NCBI GenBank assembly: GCA_030681645.1
Contig: JAUXRX010000030.1
Span: forward strand, 1 to 64,000
DNA length: 64,000 nucleotides
Reading direction: 5' to 3'
Source: Archangium sp.
GTDB lineage: Bacteria > Myxococcota > Myxococcia > Myxococcales > Myxococcaceae
Shown here: one piece after another, positions 25,628 to 39,999 of the stretch
How the letters are laid out: each line of letters begins with the position of its first letter
How positions within the stretch are numbered: position 1 is the stretch's first letter
The notes under the pieces: model-generated
The model's input: the letters and a program-made list of their open reading frames with translations, nothing else
Databases searched by the model: none
What the model was told of the DNA's origin: nothing
Position numbers and translations under genes: made by a program

Positions 25628-27049
25628 ATGCAGGCCCCCAACGAAGTCAGCGCCGTCCGCCGCGCCTACGACGTGCTCCGCAAAGCCGCCGACGCGAAGC
25701 CGTACCTCGACGCCGACGCCCGTGAAGATCTGCTGTCGCGCCTCGAGAAGATGCTGCTCAAGCACCGCGACGACATCGTCAAGGCGATCAACGACGACTT
25801 CGGCAACCGCGTCGAGACCGAGTCGCTGGTGGCCGACGTGTTCCTCCCGCTCGACGGCGTGCGCGACGCGAAGAAGCACGTGCGCGAGTGGATGCACCGC
25901 CGCACCGTCGGCGTCCACCCGCTCTTCATCCCCTCGCACGCGTACATCGAGCCGGTGCCGCTCGGCGTCGTCGCCATCCTCTCTCCCTGGAACTACCCGG
26001 TGAACCTGGCGCTCGCGCCCGCGGCCGCTGCCTTCGCCGCCGGGAACCGGGTGCTGATCAAGCCTTCCGAGCTGACCCCGAAGACCTCGGCGCTGCTCTC
26101 GCAGATGGTGAGCGACTTCTTCCGCCCCGAGGAATGCACCGTGGTGCTCGGCGGCCCTGACGTCGCGCGCGAGGTGACGGGGCTGCCGTTCGATCACCTG
26201 CTCTTCACCGGCTCGACCCAGACCGGGCGGCTGGTGGCGAAGGCCGCGGCCGAGAACCTGGTGCCCACCACGCTGGAGCTCGGCGGCAAGTCGCCCGCGC
26301 TGATCCACGCCAGCTACGATCTCGATCGCGCCGCCTCGCGCATCGCCATCGGCAAGACCTACAACGGCGGCCAGACCTGCGTGGCGCCCGACTACGCCCA
26401 GGTGCCCAAGGCGAAGGCCGACGCGTTCGTGGAGAAGCTCAAGGGCTGCATCATGAAGCAGCACCCCGACGGGCAGGGCTTCACCACCATGGCCAGCGAT
26501 CGCGGGCTCAAGCGCATGGAAGCGCTGCTCGCCGACGCGAAGGCGAAGGGCGCGAAGGTGATCGAGACGTTCAAGCCTGCGCCTGGCACGCGCGCGTTCG
26601 CCCCGGTGATCCTGCTCGACGTGAAGGACGACATGCTGGTGATGCAGGAAGAGATCTTCGGGCCGATTCTGCCCGTCGAGACCTACGACAACGTCGACGA
26701 GGCGATCACCCGCATCAACTCCCGCCCGCGCCCGCTCGCCTTCTATTACTTCGACGACGATCAGGACCGCGTCGACAACGTGCTCCACCGGGTCACCAGC
26801 GGCGGCGCCTGCGTCAACGACACGCTCGCCCACTTCGCGCAGGAAGAGCTGCCCTTCGGCGGCGTCGGCGCCAGCGGCATGGGCGCGTACCACGGGTTCA
26901 AGGGCTTCGAGACGTTCAGCCACTTCCGCAGCGTGCTGATCTCGAGCCGTGCCGGCTCGGCGTACAACACGCTCAAGCCGCCGTACTCGATGCTGGTGAA
27001 GAAGACGGTCGACTTCCTCATCAGCGGGCTCAAGGGCCTGTCTCGCTAG
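25628..27049 (+). CDS. Aldehyde dehydrogenase (coniferyl-aldehyde / class-3 type)
   Basis: A 473-residue NAD(P)-dependent aldehyde dehydrogenase. The catalytic cysteine is Cys251 (GGQTCVAPD) and the general base Glu217 (LELGGKSP). The cofactor region has SPWNYPVNL, IKPSE and FTGST, and the C-terminal EEIFGPILPV and LPFGGVGASGMGAYHG are standard. The length and the GQTCVAPDY context point to the class-3/coniferyl aldehyde dehydrogenase group. These oxidise long-chain or aromatic aldehydes and often sit at membranes; the amphipathic C-terminal tail (KKTVDFLISGLKGL) fits that. The substrate is not certain. A family-A repeat pair follows the stop codon. Confidence 0.88.
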   Translation: MQAPNEVSAVRRAYDVLRKAADAKPYLDADAREDLLSRLEKMLLKHRDDIVKAINDDFGNRVETESLVADVFLPLDGVRDAKKHVREWMHRRTVGVHPLFIPSHAYIEPVPLGVVAILSPWNYPVNLALAPAAAAFAAGNRVLIKPSELTPKTSALLSQMVSDFFRPEECTVVLGGPDVAREVTGLPFDHLLFTGSTQTGRLVAKAAAENLVPTTLELGGKSPALIHASYDLDRAASRIAIGKTYNGGQTCVAPDYAQVPKAKADAFVEKLKGCIMKQHPDGQGFTTMASDRGLKRMEALLADAKAKGAKVIETFKPAPGTRAFAPVILLDVKDDMLVMQEEIFGPILPVETYDNVDEAITRINSRPRPLAFYYFDDDQDRVDNVLHRVTSGGACVNDTLAHFAQEELPFGGVGASGMGAYHGFKGFETFSHFRSVLISSRAGSAYNTLKPPYSMLVKKTVDFLISGLKGLSR

Positions 27050-27053
27050 CTTG

Positions 27054-27187
27054 TCTCCCTCTCCCTGCGGAGCGGGGAGAGGGCTGGGGTGAGGGGCGAT
27101 CGCGCAGGGCGCTCAAAGCGCTCGATGGCGCTCAAAGCGCCCCTCACCCGGCCTTCGGCCGACCTCTCCCCGCTTCGCAGGGAGAGG
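27054..27187. repeat. Two family-A repeats in inverted orientation
   Basis: A forward copy (27054-27097) and an inverted, variant copy (27139-27187, with an extra GGCC TTC GGCC hairpin) flank a 41-bp spacer that contains GGCGCTCAAAGCGC twice. Together they could form a large cruciform or RNA hairpin. They fill the whole gap between the convergent aldehyde dehydrogenase and AAA+ ATPase genes and probably end both transcripts. Confidence 0.75.
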
Positions 27188-27194
27188 TTCAACG

Positions 27195-28694
27195 TCAGCT
27201 CGCGGGCCGGGTGCGGGTGCGTGCCCAGTCGCGCAGCCGGGCCACGCCTTCGGCCATCGTCACCGCGAGCGGCGGCGTCTCCTTCGCGGCGATCATCAGG
27301 TGATCGGGCGTCAGCTCCACGCCGTCGGCGAAGGCGTCGTACAGCCCTGAGACCACGAGCTGCTCGATCTCAGCGCCGCTGAACTGCGCGGTGATCTTCG
27401 CCAGCTCGGCCACGGGGAACTTCGCGGGGTCGCGCTTCCGGCGCTTGAGCTGGATGTTGAAGATCTCCATGCGCTCTTCTTCCGAGGGCAGGTCGACGAA
27501 GAAGATCTCGTCGAAGCGGCCCTTGCGCAGCAGCTCGGGCGGCAGCGATTCGATGCGGTTGGCGGTCGCCACCACGAAGACGGGCGAGGTCTTTTCCTGC
27601 AGCCAGGTGAGCAGCGTGCCGAACACGCGCGCCGACACGCCGGTGTCGTTGCTGCCCGACGAACCCGCGAGGCCCTTCTCCACCTCGTCGACCCAGAGCA
27701 CCACGGGCGCGAGGCTCTCGACCGCGCGGATCGCCTTGCGCAGGTTCTCTTCCGAGCTGCCCACCAGGCCCGAGTAGATGCGGCCCATGTCGAGGCGCAC
27801 CAGCGGCAACTTCCAACTCGTGGCGATGGCCTTGGCGGTGAGGCTCTTGCCGCAGCCCTGCACGCCGAGCAGCAGCAGCCCCTTGGGTGAAGGCAGCCCG
27901 AAGTCGCGCGCCGCATCGCTGAACGCGTTCTTGCGCCGCTCGAGCCAGCGCTTCAAGTGCGTGAGCCCTCCCACGTCGGTCATCGCCTGGTCGGTGGCGT
28001 AGTACTCGAGCAACCCTGACTTGCGGATGACCTGGCTCTTCTCGTCGAGGATGAGCCGGAGATCGGACCCGTCGAGCCGGTTGTCCTGCGCGATGGCTTT
28101 GGCGAAGGCGTTCTCGGCCTCGCTCAGCGTGAGGCCGTGCGCGGCAGAGACGAGCGAGTCGGCCTGCTCGGCGTTGAGATCGATGGTGGCCTTGCGGTTC
28201 TTCGTCACCAACCTCGCGATCTCGCGCAGCAGGTGCAGCAGGTCGGCCTTGGTGGGCAGCGGCACGTCGACCACCGAGACGTCCTTCTCCAGCTCTTCCG
28301 GCAGCCGCAGCGTGGGCGCGATCACCACCACCGTGGTGTACGCGGCCTTGAGCGCGTTCCCCAATTCGCGCAGCGCGCGCACCACCAGGGCGTCGTCGAG
28401 GTGCCGGTGGAAGTCCTTGAGGATGACGATCGAGGGCTTGGTGAACTTGTGGATGTACATCAGCGCCGCGACCGGCTCGGCGGTGCCCTCGATCGGTTCC
28501 CCGCGGTGCGCGCCGGTGAAGGTGCGCAGGCCGCGCGTGGCGCTCCATTCCACGAGGTCCTTGCCGTGGGCGCGGGCGATCTCTCCGAGCAGCCCTTCGA
28601 CGCGCTGCTCCTCGAAGGTGACCAGGTAGAGGAGCGGGTAGCGGGCGCGGATGAGGGTGTCGATCTCGCGGAGGAAGGGCGGCTGCTCGGCCAT
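27195..28694 (-). CDS. Ycf46-like AAA+ ATPase
   Basis: A 499-residue cytoplasmic ATPase. The N-terminal 240 residues form the Ycf46-type domain ([22 protein letters not shown], a SIVILKDFH strand and an [13 protein letters not shown] segment). The AAA+ module follows, with Walker A GVQGCGKS near residue 272, Walker [11 protein letters not shown], sensor VVATANR, and an arginine-finger region [10 protein letters not shown]. Ycf46 proteins are linked to carbon metabolism in cyanobacteria, but their role elsewhere is not settled. The length is normal and all ATPase motifs are intact. It ends at the inverted family-A repeat pair. Confidence 0.85.
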   Translation of the reverse strand: MAEQPPFLREIDTLIRARYPLLYLVTFEEQRVEGLLGEIARAHGKDLVEWSATRGLRTFTGAHRGEPIEGTAEPVAALMYIHKFTKPSIVILKDFHRHLDDALVVRALRELGNALKAAYTTVVVIAPTLRLPEELEKDVSVVDVPLPTKADLLHLLREIARLVTKNRKATIDLNAEQADSLVSAAHGLTLSEAENAFAKAIAQDNRLDGSDLRLILDEKSQVIRKSGLLEYYATDQAMTDVGGLTHLKRWLERRKNAFSDAARDFGLPSPKGLLLLGVQGCGKSLTAKAIATSWKLPLVRLDMGRIYSGLVGSSEENLRKAIRAVESLAPVVLWVDEVEKGLAGSSGSNDTGVSARVFGTLLTWLQEKTSPVFVVATANRIESLPPELLRKGRFDEIFFVDLPSEEERMEIFNIQLKRRKRDPAKFPVAELAKITAQFSGAEIEQLVVSGLYDAFADGVELTPDHLMIAAKETPPLAVTMAEGVARLRDWARTRTRPAS

Positions 28695-28759
28695 AGGGAA
28701 ACGGAAGTTAGACGACTTGGGGCTTTCTGTTCTGGGCTTCGGCGGTGTCTGTTCCCGGC

Positions 28760-29689
28760 ATGACGTGTCTTCGCTTCATCGTCCTCCTGCCGCTGCTCCT
28801 GGGGTGTGGTGCCCGCTCACCCGTTTCCGATGGAGGCTTGCGTCAGTGCCCCGCGGCAGGTGGTGAGCACTGCTTCCTGCTGACGCCGGCCGAGTCGGGC
28901 CTGGCAGGCGAGGGTGCCGACGTCGATCAGTACGCCCTGCGGCCGCCCACGGGCGCGCGGGGCCAACTGCTCGTCTTCCTCAATGGCAGCGGAGGTGCGC
29001 CGCTCGCGGGCGCCGCCGGCCTCGAGCATTCCTGGTACGGCGTCGCGCGGGCCGAGGGGCTGCACGTGCTGGGCGTCAGCTACCGCAGCGGCGCCGCGGT
29101 CGCCACGCTGTGCCAGGGTGACGACGCCTGCTTCGAGCCGACGCGCGTGTCGCAGGTGACGGGGGTGCTGCAGCCCGGGGCGGCGAGCGCGCTCTCCGGC
29201 CTGCTCGCGGACGAGGGCATCGAAGTGCGCCTGGTCGCGGCGCTGCGCGGGTTGGCCCAGCGCGATCCCGACGGCGGGTGGGGGGACTTCCTCGATTCGC
29301 CAGACGGCGGTGCGACGGAGGTGCGATGGGAACGGCTCTTCGTCTCGGGGCACTCGCAGGGAGGCGGCCACGCGGCGCTGCTCGGCAAGAGGCACCTCGT
29401 CGCGAGAGTGCTGATGCTGGCCTCTCCGTGCGACGCGCTCAGCGACGGTCAGCTGGCCTCGTGGCTGAGCGACGCCACGGGTTGGGTGACGCCTCCCTCG
29501 ACGCGCTACTTCGGGCTGTGGGCGCAGGGCGACGGCACCTGCGCAGCGGCCCCCGCGGCCTGGGAACGGCTGGGCATGCCTGACGCGGCGCGCGATGTCA
29601 GCGCCGACGTCTGCGCCGGCCAGGCGCCCCATTCGGCACCGTTGACGTGCGTGACGAACGAAGCGCGATGGCGTGCCATGCTGCGCTGA
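28760..29689 (+). CDS. Alpha/beta-hydrolase-like lipoprotein
   Basis: A 309-residue predicted lipoprotein starting at the ATG 28760 (an ATG 15 bp upstream is less likely), with signal MTCLRFIVLLPLLLGC. The mature part has an alpha/beta-hydrolase layout: LLVFLNGSGGAPL after the first strands (oxyanion region), GVSYRSG, then the nucleophile elbow GHSQGG with its Ser, followed by HLVARVLMLASP. A late His within QAPHSAP could complete the triad. The substrate is unknown. Six or more Cys residues suggest disulfides. It is divergent from the AAA+ ATPase gene, with 65 bp between starts. Confidence 0.72.
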   Translation: MTCLRFIVLLPLLLGCGARSPVSDGGLRQCPAAGGEHCFLLTPAESGLAGEGADVDQYALRPPTGARGQLLVFLNGSGGAPLAGAAGLEHSWYGVARAEGLHVLGVSYRSGAAVATLCQGDDACFEPTRVSQVTGVLQPGAASALSGLLADEGIEVRLVAALRGLAQRDPDGGWGDFLDSPDGGATEVRWERLFVSGHSQGGGHAALLGKRHLVARVLMLASPCDALSDGQLASWLSDATGWVTPPSTRYFGLWAQGDGTCAAAPAAWERLGMPDAARDVSADVCAGQAPHSAPLTCVTNEARWRAMLR

Positions 29690-29729
29690 GCGCGCTTGAG
29701 CAACTTGCAGGCTCAGTTAGAAGCCGGGC

Positions 29730-32509
<2,780 letters not shown>

Positions 32510-32513
<4 letters not shown>

Positions 32514-32953
32514 AGCTGCTCATTCCGAGTCTGTTGATCGCCTCCGTGGCGTTTGCGCAGGTCACCCCCGCGCCGCTCAAGCCTGCCTCGGGGGGCTCGA
32601 ACCCGATGGCGCCGGTGCGGCCGAACACCACGCCGGCCCCGGTGCAGCCCGGACAGGGCGGCCTGCCGACGGCCGCCGAGCAGCGCCTGAGCTACGCCCA
32701 GCAGGCCTTCGGGCTCGCGCACAGCATGTACCGCCAGGGCAACATCAGCGCGGACGCCGCGGCGACGTGGAGCCTGCGCATCTACGAAGCGCAGAAGGAC
32801 TCGCCCACCGCGGCGAAGGAGCACCTCGACCGGATGATCGCGCTGGAGAAGCTGGCGATCGAGCGCGTGCAGGGTGGCTCAGCGCCGGTGCTCGACAAGA
32901 TGACGGTCGCGTTCTTCCGCGCGCACGCCGAGCAGCTGGCAGGCAAGAAGTGA
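32510..32953 (+). CDS. Secreted protein of unknown function
   Basis: A 147-residue protein with a signal peptide (MKLLIPSLLIASVAFA, then QVTPAP). The next 45 residues are Pro/Gly-rich and probably disordered; the rest is helical (RLSYAQQAFGLAHSMYRQGNI, EHLDRMIALEKLAIERV). The start overlaps the stop of the M28 peptidase (ATGA), with GGAAGGA upstream, so it is co-translated and may assist that peptidase in the periplasm. No known family is recognised. Confidence 0.65.
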
Positions 32954-32961
32954 TGCCCACT

Positions 32962-33040
32962 CCGTTCGCCCCGAGCGGAGTCGAGGGGGCACCTGGCTGC
33001 CACGTCCGACCGGTCCCTCGACTGCGCTCGGGACGAACGG
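32962..33040. repeat. Family-B repeat pair forming a long hairpin
   Basis: Left arm 32962-32987 (CCGTTCGCCCCGAGCGGAGT...) and right arm 33015-33040 (CCCTCGACTGCGCTCGGGAC...) are 26 nt each and complementary at all but two positions, around a 27-nt loop. It lies 8 bp after the upstream stop and 10 bp before the next start, so it may end or process transcription between the two genes. Confidence 0.75.
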
Positions 33041-33050
33041 GTCTGGGGCG

Positions 33051-33773
33051 ATGACCCGAGACGAATTCCGAGAAGCGCTCCTGCAGGTGATGGCCCAGAA
33101 AGAACACTGGGCCTGGCACCACTTCACGAGCGGAACCGTCGAAAGGGCACGCCTCCACGTGCACCTCGAGCAGGAATACGCGGTCTTCGTGCGCGACTTC
33201 CCCGTGCTGGTCGGCCGCGCCTACGTGCAGTGCCCGATCCCCGAGGTGCGGCGCGAGCTGGCCGAGAACCTCTACGAAGAAGAAACGGGACGACTCCACG
33301 CCGGCCGGCCCCACCCCGAGCTCTTCCTCGAGTACCCGAAGGGCCTGGGCTTCGACCTGAGGCGCTTCGCCGACGTGATCCTGTTGCCCGGCGCGAAGCA
33401 CTACCGCGACACCATCGACGTGCTCACCATCGCGCGCGGCTGGGCGATCGCCGCGGCGGTCGTCACGGTCTTCATCGAGGGCACCTCGTACGATCGCGCG
33501 CTGTTCGACCCCTCGATCCCGAAGCGGCCCGAGCCCGCCCTGGCTGAGCACCCGCTGGCGAGACACTACGGGCTGCCGCTCGAGTCGCTCGCGCTCACGA
33601 AGGCGCACCGCGGGGTGGAAGGTGATCACCGCCTCGCCGCGTGGAAGGTGATGCTCGATCACGTGGTCGAGGTCGAGCGGCCGGCGGTGGTCGATGCGAT
33701 GCAACAGGTGCAGCGCGCGTGGGTGCGCTACCGCGACGACGTGGCGCAGGCGTGCGGGCTGAAGAAGGCCTGA
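33051..33773 (+). CDS. Heme-oxygenase-like (PqqC/CADD-type) metal-dependent oxidase
   Basis: A 240-residue helical protein of the PqqC/TenA/CADD-like fold, often annotated as an iron-containing redox enzyme. Family features: WHHFTSGTV early, YVQCPIPEVRRELAENLYEEETGRLH (putative metal Glu and His), HPELFLEYPKGLGFD, an IARGW helix and HRGVEGDHRLAAWKVM (late putative His/Glu/Asp ligands). Heme-oxygenase-like diiron oxidases act on varied small substrates in cofactor and natural-product pathways; the substrate cannot be told here. There are no PQQ genes nearby. It is followed after 2 bp by an RDD membrane protein, so the two are likely one operon. It begins just after a family-B hairpin. Confidence 0.72.
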   Translation: MTRDEFREALLQVMAQKEHWAWHHFTSGTVERARLHVHLEQEYAVFVRDFPVLVGRAYVQCPIPEVRRELAENLYEEETGRLHAGRPHPELFLEYPKGLGFDLRRFADVILLPGAKHYRDTIDVLTIARGWAIAAAVVTVFIEGTSYDRALFDPSIPKRPEPALAEHPLARHYGLPLESLALTKAHRGVEGDHRLAAWKVMLDHVVEVERPAVVDAMQQVQRAWVRYRDDVAQACGLKKA

Positions 33774-33775
33774 AG

Positions 33776-34267
33776 ATGCAGCTGCCGCCGACTGACGAGG
33801 CCGGCCGTTTTCTTCCCACGCTGCGAGCCGCGTCGATCTTCTCGCGCTACTTCGCGAAGGCCGCCGACCTCACCGTCGCCGCGGCGCTGATCGTGGTGCT
33901 GACGCTGACGGTGCTGCCGTTTCACTGGGCGTCGGTGGTGGGCACCACCTGGTTCATGCTGATGGACTGGGCCGGATCCCCGGGCAAGTGGCTCTTGCGG
34001 ATCCGCGCGGTGACGCTCGAGGGCGTGCCGCTGGGCCCCATCGCGTCGCTCAAGCGCAACCTCGTGCTGGGCCTGCCCACGCTTTCCCACGCGTTCCTGG
34101 TGGGCGGGTACGTCGGCTTGCAGGGCGACGACCGCAAGTGGGACGCGGGGATCCTCGCCTGCGTGGGGCTGATCGTGCTGCTCGGCGAGTTCATCGGCAT
34201 GGTGATGCAGCCCGAGAGCCGGCGCTGGGGCGACACCTTCGCGCGAAGCCGCGTGATCGACCGCTGA
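33776..34267 (+). CDS. RDD-family membrane protein
   Basis: A 163-residue integral membrane protein starting 2 bp after the upstream stop codon. The first transmembrane segment (TVAAALIVVLTLTVLPF) follows a SRYFAKAADL motif that corresponds to the R-x-x-A-x-x-(I/V)D signature. The loop GSPGKWLLRIRAVTLEG with LGPIASLKRNL matches the RDD core. Two further hydrophobic segments follow (FLVGGYVGL, ILACVGLIVLLGEFIGMVM). RDD proteins may take part in transport; the substrate is unknown. It ends at a family-B repeat pair. Confidence 0.72.
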   Translation: MQLPPTDEAGRFLPTLRAASIFSRYFAKAADLTVAAALIVVLTLTVLPFHWASVVGTTWFMLMDWAGSPGKWLLRIRAVTLEGVPLGPIASLKRNLVLGLPTLSHAFLVGGYVGLQGDDRKWDAGILACVGLIVLLGEFIGMVMQPESRRWGDTFARSRVIDR

Positions 34268-34276
34268 AGCTCCCGT

Positions 34277-34353
34277 CCCTCGACTCCGCTCGGGATGGAC
34301 GGTTCGGGGCTCGGGAATGTTGGTGCCCCGCTCACCCCGAGCGGAGTCGAGGG
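34277..34353. repeat. Family-B inverted repeat pair
   Basis: CCCTCGACTCCGCTCGGG (34277-34294) and CCCGAGCGGAGTCGAGGG (34336-34353) are perfect 18-bp reverse complements. The pair lies between the RDD gene stop (34267) and the stop of the convergent TIGR02996 gene (34361), and probably terminates both. Confidence 0.75.
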
Positions 34354-34360
34354 GCCCGAT

Positions 34361-35932
34361 TCAATACGCTCTCTTCCACTGCACTCTGCGCGAGCGGCTC
34401 CTCACGATCGCGATCGCCGCCTCGAACCGATCCCGCTGCGAGTCAGGCACCGGCAGCTCGATCGCGGCCACCTGGAGCGGCACCTTCGCGAAAGGCGCGA
34501 GCAGGTCGGGCATCGCCTGCGCCACCCAGTCCGGGTTGGCGAAATACGACGCGTTGAGCAACACCGACCAGCCGCTCTCGCCGCGGGTGAACGTCGCGTC
34601 GAGCTGACCGCCTGCGCGCACGATGAGCGAGGCGAGCGTCGAAGGCGCGCCCTCCAGCGCGAGCAGGGGCGTGCACGTGCGATCCAGGAACAGCTCGAGT
34701 GACGTCAGCCCGCGCGCAGCGGGGCTCTTGAAGAGCTCGCCCAGCAGGGTGTCGAGCCGCACGTTCTTGAGGCTGCGAATCGTCAGCGCCTCGAGCTGCA
34801 GCCTCGCGATCGCCTTCACCAGCGAGGGGAAGTCGTCGCCCACCACGTCCCAGCGCGCGAGCCTCGGCGCGAGCGGGGGCAGGGCGTTCCGCCGCAGCTC
34901 TGGCCCTCTGGCCTCGACCAGCGAGTCGAAGCGTGCGCCCTTCACGAAGCCGTCCTCGAACTCGACCTGGCGCAGCAGCCTCGTCAGCGGGTGCGCCGGC
35001 ACGTTCTCCAGCGCGCGCGCGGCGACGACGAAGCCCCGCTCGAAGCGCAGGTCGGACTTCGCCACCACGCCGTCGAAGGGCCCGAGCAGCGCCTTGCGCT
35101 GGGTGGCGAGCAGCTCCTCTTCGCGCGCCCGGGCCGCCGGGGAGACCTTGCCCCTGGCCTTCGTCCGCGCCGTCTGCAGCGCGATGAACTCGCCCGCGGG
35201 GTGGCGGTGCTCCATCAACCAGTCGGCGTAGACGAGCCGCGGTCCGTCGTCGTCGGGCTGCGCGACGATCGCCTCGAGCATCTGGCTCGCGTCGCCGAGC
35301 TGCGGCGGCGCCGAGGGGGCCGTGCGTCCGCCCACCTGCGCCAGCATTCGCGCCACGGCGGCCGCGTCGGCAGGCTCGGTGCACTTCCGCGCCTTCGTCA
35401 GCTTCTTGAGCACGTTCGAGAAGCGCTCTGGAGAGAAGCCCCAGCCCCCGCCGCGCCTGGCGAGCAGCGCCTCGTACTCGCGCGCGTCTTCCACCACCCC
35501 GAGATCGCCGTGCTGCTCGATGCAGTTCACCAGGCGCCGCCACACCTTCGCGGTGAGCCCGTGCTGGATGACGGTGAGCACCCGCAGGGCCATTCGCGCC
35601 ACGCGGGGGTCCGGCTTCGTCTTCGCCCACGCTTCGATCGACGGCCACACCAGCCGGCCTGCTGCTTCGCGCGCGAAGTCCTCGAACGCCGCGAGCACCG
35701 CCGAGCGCTCGGCGTCGGGCGCCTTCTTCGCCAGCGTCGCCAGGGCGGCGGCCCGCTCGCCCTTCTTGAGCGGCAGCCCCTCGAGCGGCGTGGCCAGGCT
35801 CGCGCCGAGCGCCTCGATCAGCCGCCCCAGGCCAGGGTCGAAGGTCTTTCCCCACCCATGCAACAGCAGGCCGAGCGCCTCGTCGGGCTCGGCCCCGATC
35901 AACTTCTCCGCGCGGAGTTCTTCGCCAGCCAT
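34361..35932 (-). CDS. TIGR02996-domain protein
   Basis: A 523-residue cytoplasmic protein. Residues 217-252 (MLEAIVAQPDDDGPRLVYAD, then WLMEHRHPAGEFIALQ) match the TIGR02996 repeat-companion domain, known mainly from myxobacteria and planctomycetes. The part before it (about 1-200) is helical, HEAT-like. The part after it (about 290-520) is leucine-rich and strand-helix alternating (LTSLELFLDRTCTPLLALEGAPSTLASLIVRA), as in leucine-rich-repeat-like domains that often follow TIGR02996. Its function is unknown, probably protein binding. The ATG is 26 bp from the divergent aminopeptidase start. Confidence 0.72.
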   Translation of the reverse strand: MAGEELRAEKLIGAEPDEALGLLLHGWGKTFDPGLGRLIEALGASLATPLEGLPLKKGERAAALATLAKKAPDAERSAVLAAFEDFAREAAGRLVWPSIEAWAKTKPDPRVARMALRVLTVIQHGLTAKVWRRLVNCIEQHGDLGVVEDAREYEALLARRGGGWGFSPERFSNVLKKLTKARKCTEPADAAAVARMLAQVGGRTAPSAPPQLGDASQMLEAIVAQPDDDGPRLVYADWLMEHRHPAGEFIALQTARTKARGKVSPAARAREEELLATQRKALLGPFDGVVAKSDLRFERGFVVAARALENVPAHPLTRLLRQVEFEDGFVKGARFDSLVEARGPELRRNALPPLAPRLARWDVVGDDFPSLVKAIARLQLEALTIRSLKNVRLDTLLGELFKSPAARGLTSLELFLDRTCTPLLALEGAPSTLASLIVRAGGQLDATFTRGESGWSVLLNASYFANPDWVAQAMPDLLAPFAKVPLQVAAIELPVPDSQRDRFEAAIAIVRSRSRRVQWKRAY

Positions 35933-35958
35933 GGTGCAGACACTACTGTCCCGGCTCC

Positions 35959-38412
<2,454 letters not shown>

Positions 38413-38413
38413 G

Positions 38414-38454
38414 TCTCTCCCTCTCTCCGAGGGGCGAGAGGTCGGGGAGAGGGC
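38414..38454. repeat. Variant family-A repeat
   Basis: TCTCTCCCTCTCTCCGAGGGGCGAGAGG followed by TCGGGGAGAGGGC, a diverged family-A copy able to fold as CCTCTC/GAGAGG. It fills the 56-bp gap between convergent genes. Confidence 0.6.
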
Positions 38455-38468
38455 AAACGCCAGAAGTC

Positions 38469-39038
38469 CTACCTGGGCCCCTGCGCCGGCTTGACCACGT
38501 TCGGAGGCTCTACCCGAAGCGTGGGCAGCTGCGCCTTCCGCTGCGAGGCGTCTCGCGCGCCCAGCCGGGTCTTCGCGAGCTCCATCGCGGCAGCGCACCG
38601 CTGGTTGGCCGGCTCCTGCTCGAGGCACCGCGTCAACACCTCGTGCGCTGAACGCACCCGCTCGAGATCCGCGTCGGGCTCGGCCAGCAGGGTCTCGACG
38701 TAGTCGAGCTCCTTCGAGTTCCCCTGAAACGGGCTCTCTGCGACCTCCGGGTCCGCGTTGGCGGTCGCCAGCCGCGGGTAGACCGGTGCTGCGTTCACCT
38801 GCTGCAGCGGCCCATTGCGCGGGGCGAGCATGGCGGCTTCGGCTTCCCCGCGGTTGACCCCCGGGCGCGCTGCGACCGGAGGTGGAGGCGCCGCGATCGG
38901 CGGCGCCATCGCCTCGGCAGGAAGCACGACCGTCTGCACCACCGGCTGCGGCACGTCACTCACCAACACCCGCGACGCGAAGTACGCGCCCCCGAGCACC
39001 ACGACGCACCCACCCACCACGATCACACTCGTACGCAT
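38469..39038 (-). CDS. Membrane-anchored protein of unknown function
   Basis: A 189-residue protein. The ATG at 39038 is 2 bp after the upstream dehydrogenase stop codon, so the two are one operon. One N-terminal transmembrane segment (SVIVVGGCVVVLGGAYFAS) anchors it, and the rest faces the periplasm: a Pro/Ala-rich stretch (residues 35-75), then a helical part with TPR-like spacing (LDYVETLLAEPDADLERVRSA, then LTRCLEQEPANQRCAAAMELAK) and two Cys. No known family is recognised. It may be a small envelope protein or an assembly factor. Confidence 0.6.
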   Translation of the reverse strand: MRTSVIVVGGCVVVLGGAYFASRVLVSDVPQPVVQTVVLPAEAMAPPIAAPPPPVAARPGVNRGEAEAAMLAPRNGPLQQVNAAPVYPRLATANADPEVAESPFQGNSKELDYVETLLAEPDADLERVRSAHEVLTRCLEQEPANQRCAAAMELAKTRLGARDASQRKAQLPTLRVEPPNVVKPAQGPR

Positions 39039-39040
39039 GT

Positions 39041-39922
39041 TCAAATCACCTTCGTGCCGACGAGATCTTCGAACGCGGTGATCACCGCGGCGATGTCCTG
39101 CCCGCCGTGACCGGTGGCGCGCGCGAGGTTGTACGTCTCCCTCAGCGACGCAGCCGTCGGCGTCGGCACCTTGTGGGCCGCGGCGTTGTCGAGGAACAGC
39201 GAGAGGTCCTTGTGCATCAGGTCGATCGAGAAGTGCGTGGTGAAGTCGCGCTCGAGGATCGCCTTGCCCTTGAAGTCGAAGTACGGCGAGCGGAAGCCCG
39301 ACGCCTGCACCACCTCGATCAGCTTGCGCGGGTCGACGCCCGCCTTCTTCGTCAGCAGCAGCCCTTCGCTGAAGCACTGCAGCATGCCGGCGATGAGGGC
39401 ATTGCCCGCGAGCTTCACCTGCGTGCCGGTGCCCACCTCGCCGCAGTGAATGACCTTCTCGCCCACGGCCTGGAAGATCGGCGTCGCCCGGGCCAGCGTG
39501 GCGGCGCTGCACCCGGTCATGATCACCAGCGTGCCCTTCTCGGCGCCGCTGCGGGAACCCGTCACCGGCGCGTCGGCGAAGTCCACGCCCTTCGCGGCGA
39601 AGCGCGCGGCGAGCGACTCGACCATCGGCACCGAGACGGTGGAGAAGTCGATGAAGAGCTGGCCGGGCTTCGCCTGTTCGAGCAGCCCCGCGGCCACGCC
39701 CTCGAGCGCCGCGGGATCCGCCACGCAGGTGCAATACGCGTCGACCTTGCCCGCCAGCTCGCCGGGCGTCGCCGCGACCTCGATGCCGTCGGCCTTCAGC
39801 GCCTCGGCGCGGGCGAGGCTGCGATTCCACACCACCACCTGGAAGCCCTTCTTCTTCAGGTTCTTTGCCATGGGGGTGCCCATGGTGCCCAGGCCGAGGA
39901 AGCCGACGCGCGAGATGCTCAT
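39041..39922 (-). CDS. 3-hydroxyisobutyrate dehydrogenase-family NAD(P) oxidoreductase
   Basis: A 293-residue beta-hydroxyacid dehydrogenase. The N-terminal Rossmann motif is FLGLGTMGTPMAKNL (GLGTMG at 9-14), the substrate loop is DAPVTGSRSGAEKGTL, and the catalytic lysine is in GTGTQVKLAGN (about 170). The C-terminal DFTTHFSIDLMHKDL segment is typical. The sequence resembles the glyoxylate/succinate-semialdehyde reductase (GLYR) branch as much as true 3-hydroxyisobutyrate dehydrogenase, so the exact substrate is open. No branched-chain catabolism genes are nearby. It is cytoplasmic, and the first gene of a two-gene unit. Confidence 0.85.
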   Translation of the reverse strand: MSISRVGFLGLGTMGTPMAKNLKKKGFQVVVWNRSLARAEALKADGIEVAATPGELAGKVDAYCTCVADPAALEGVAAGLLEQAKPGQLFIDFSTVSVPMVESLAARFAAKGVDFADAPVTGSRSGAEKGTLVIMTGCSAATLARATPIFQAVGEKVIHCGEVGTGTQVKLAGNALIAGMLQCFSEGLLLTKKAGVDPRKLIEVVQASGFRSPYFDFKGKAILERDFTTHFSIDLMHKDLSLFLDNAAAHKVPTPTAASLRETYNLARATGHGGQDIAAVITAFEDLVGTKVI

Positions 39923-39999
39923 GGGGCGAAGCGAGTAGCAGAGGACCGCGCCCTTGGGGAACTCCCCCCTTCTGGCTGGGCGAGGTAGAACGGCGTGGC

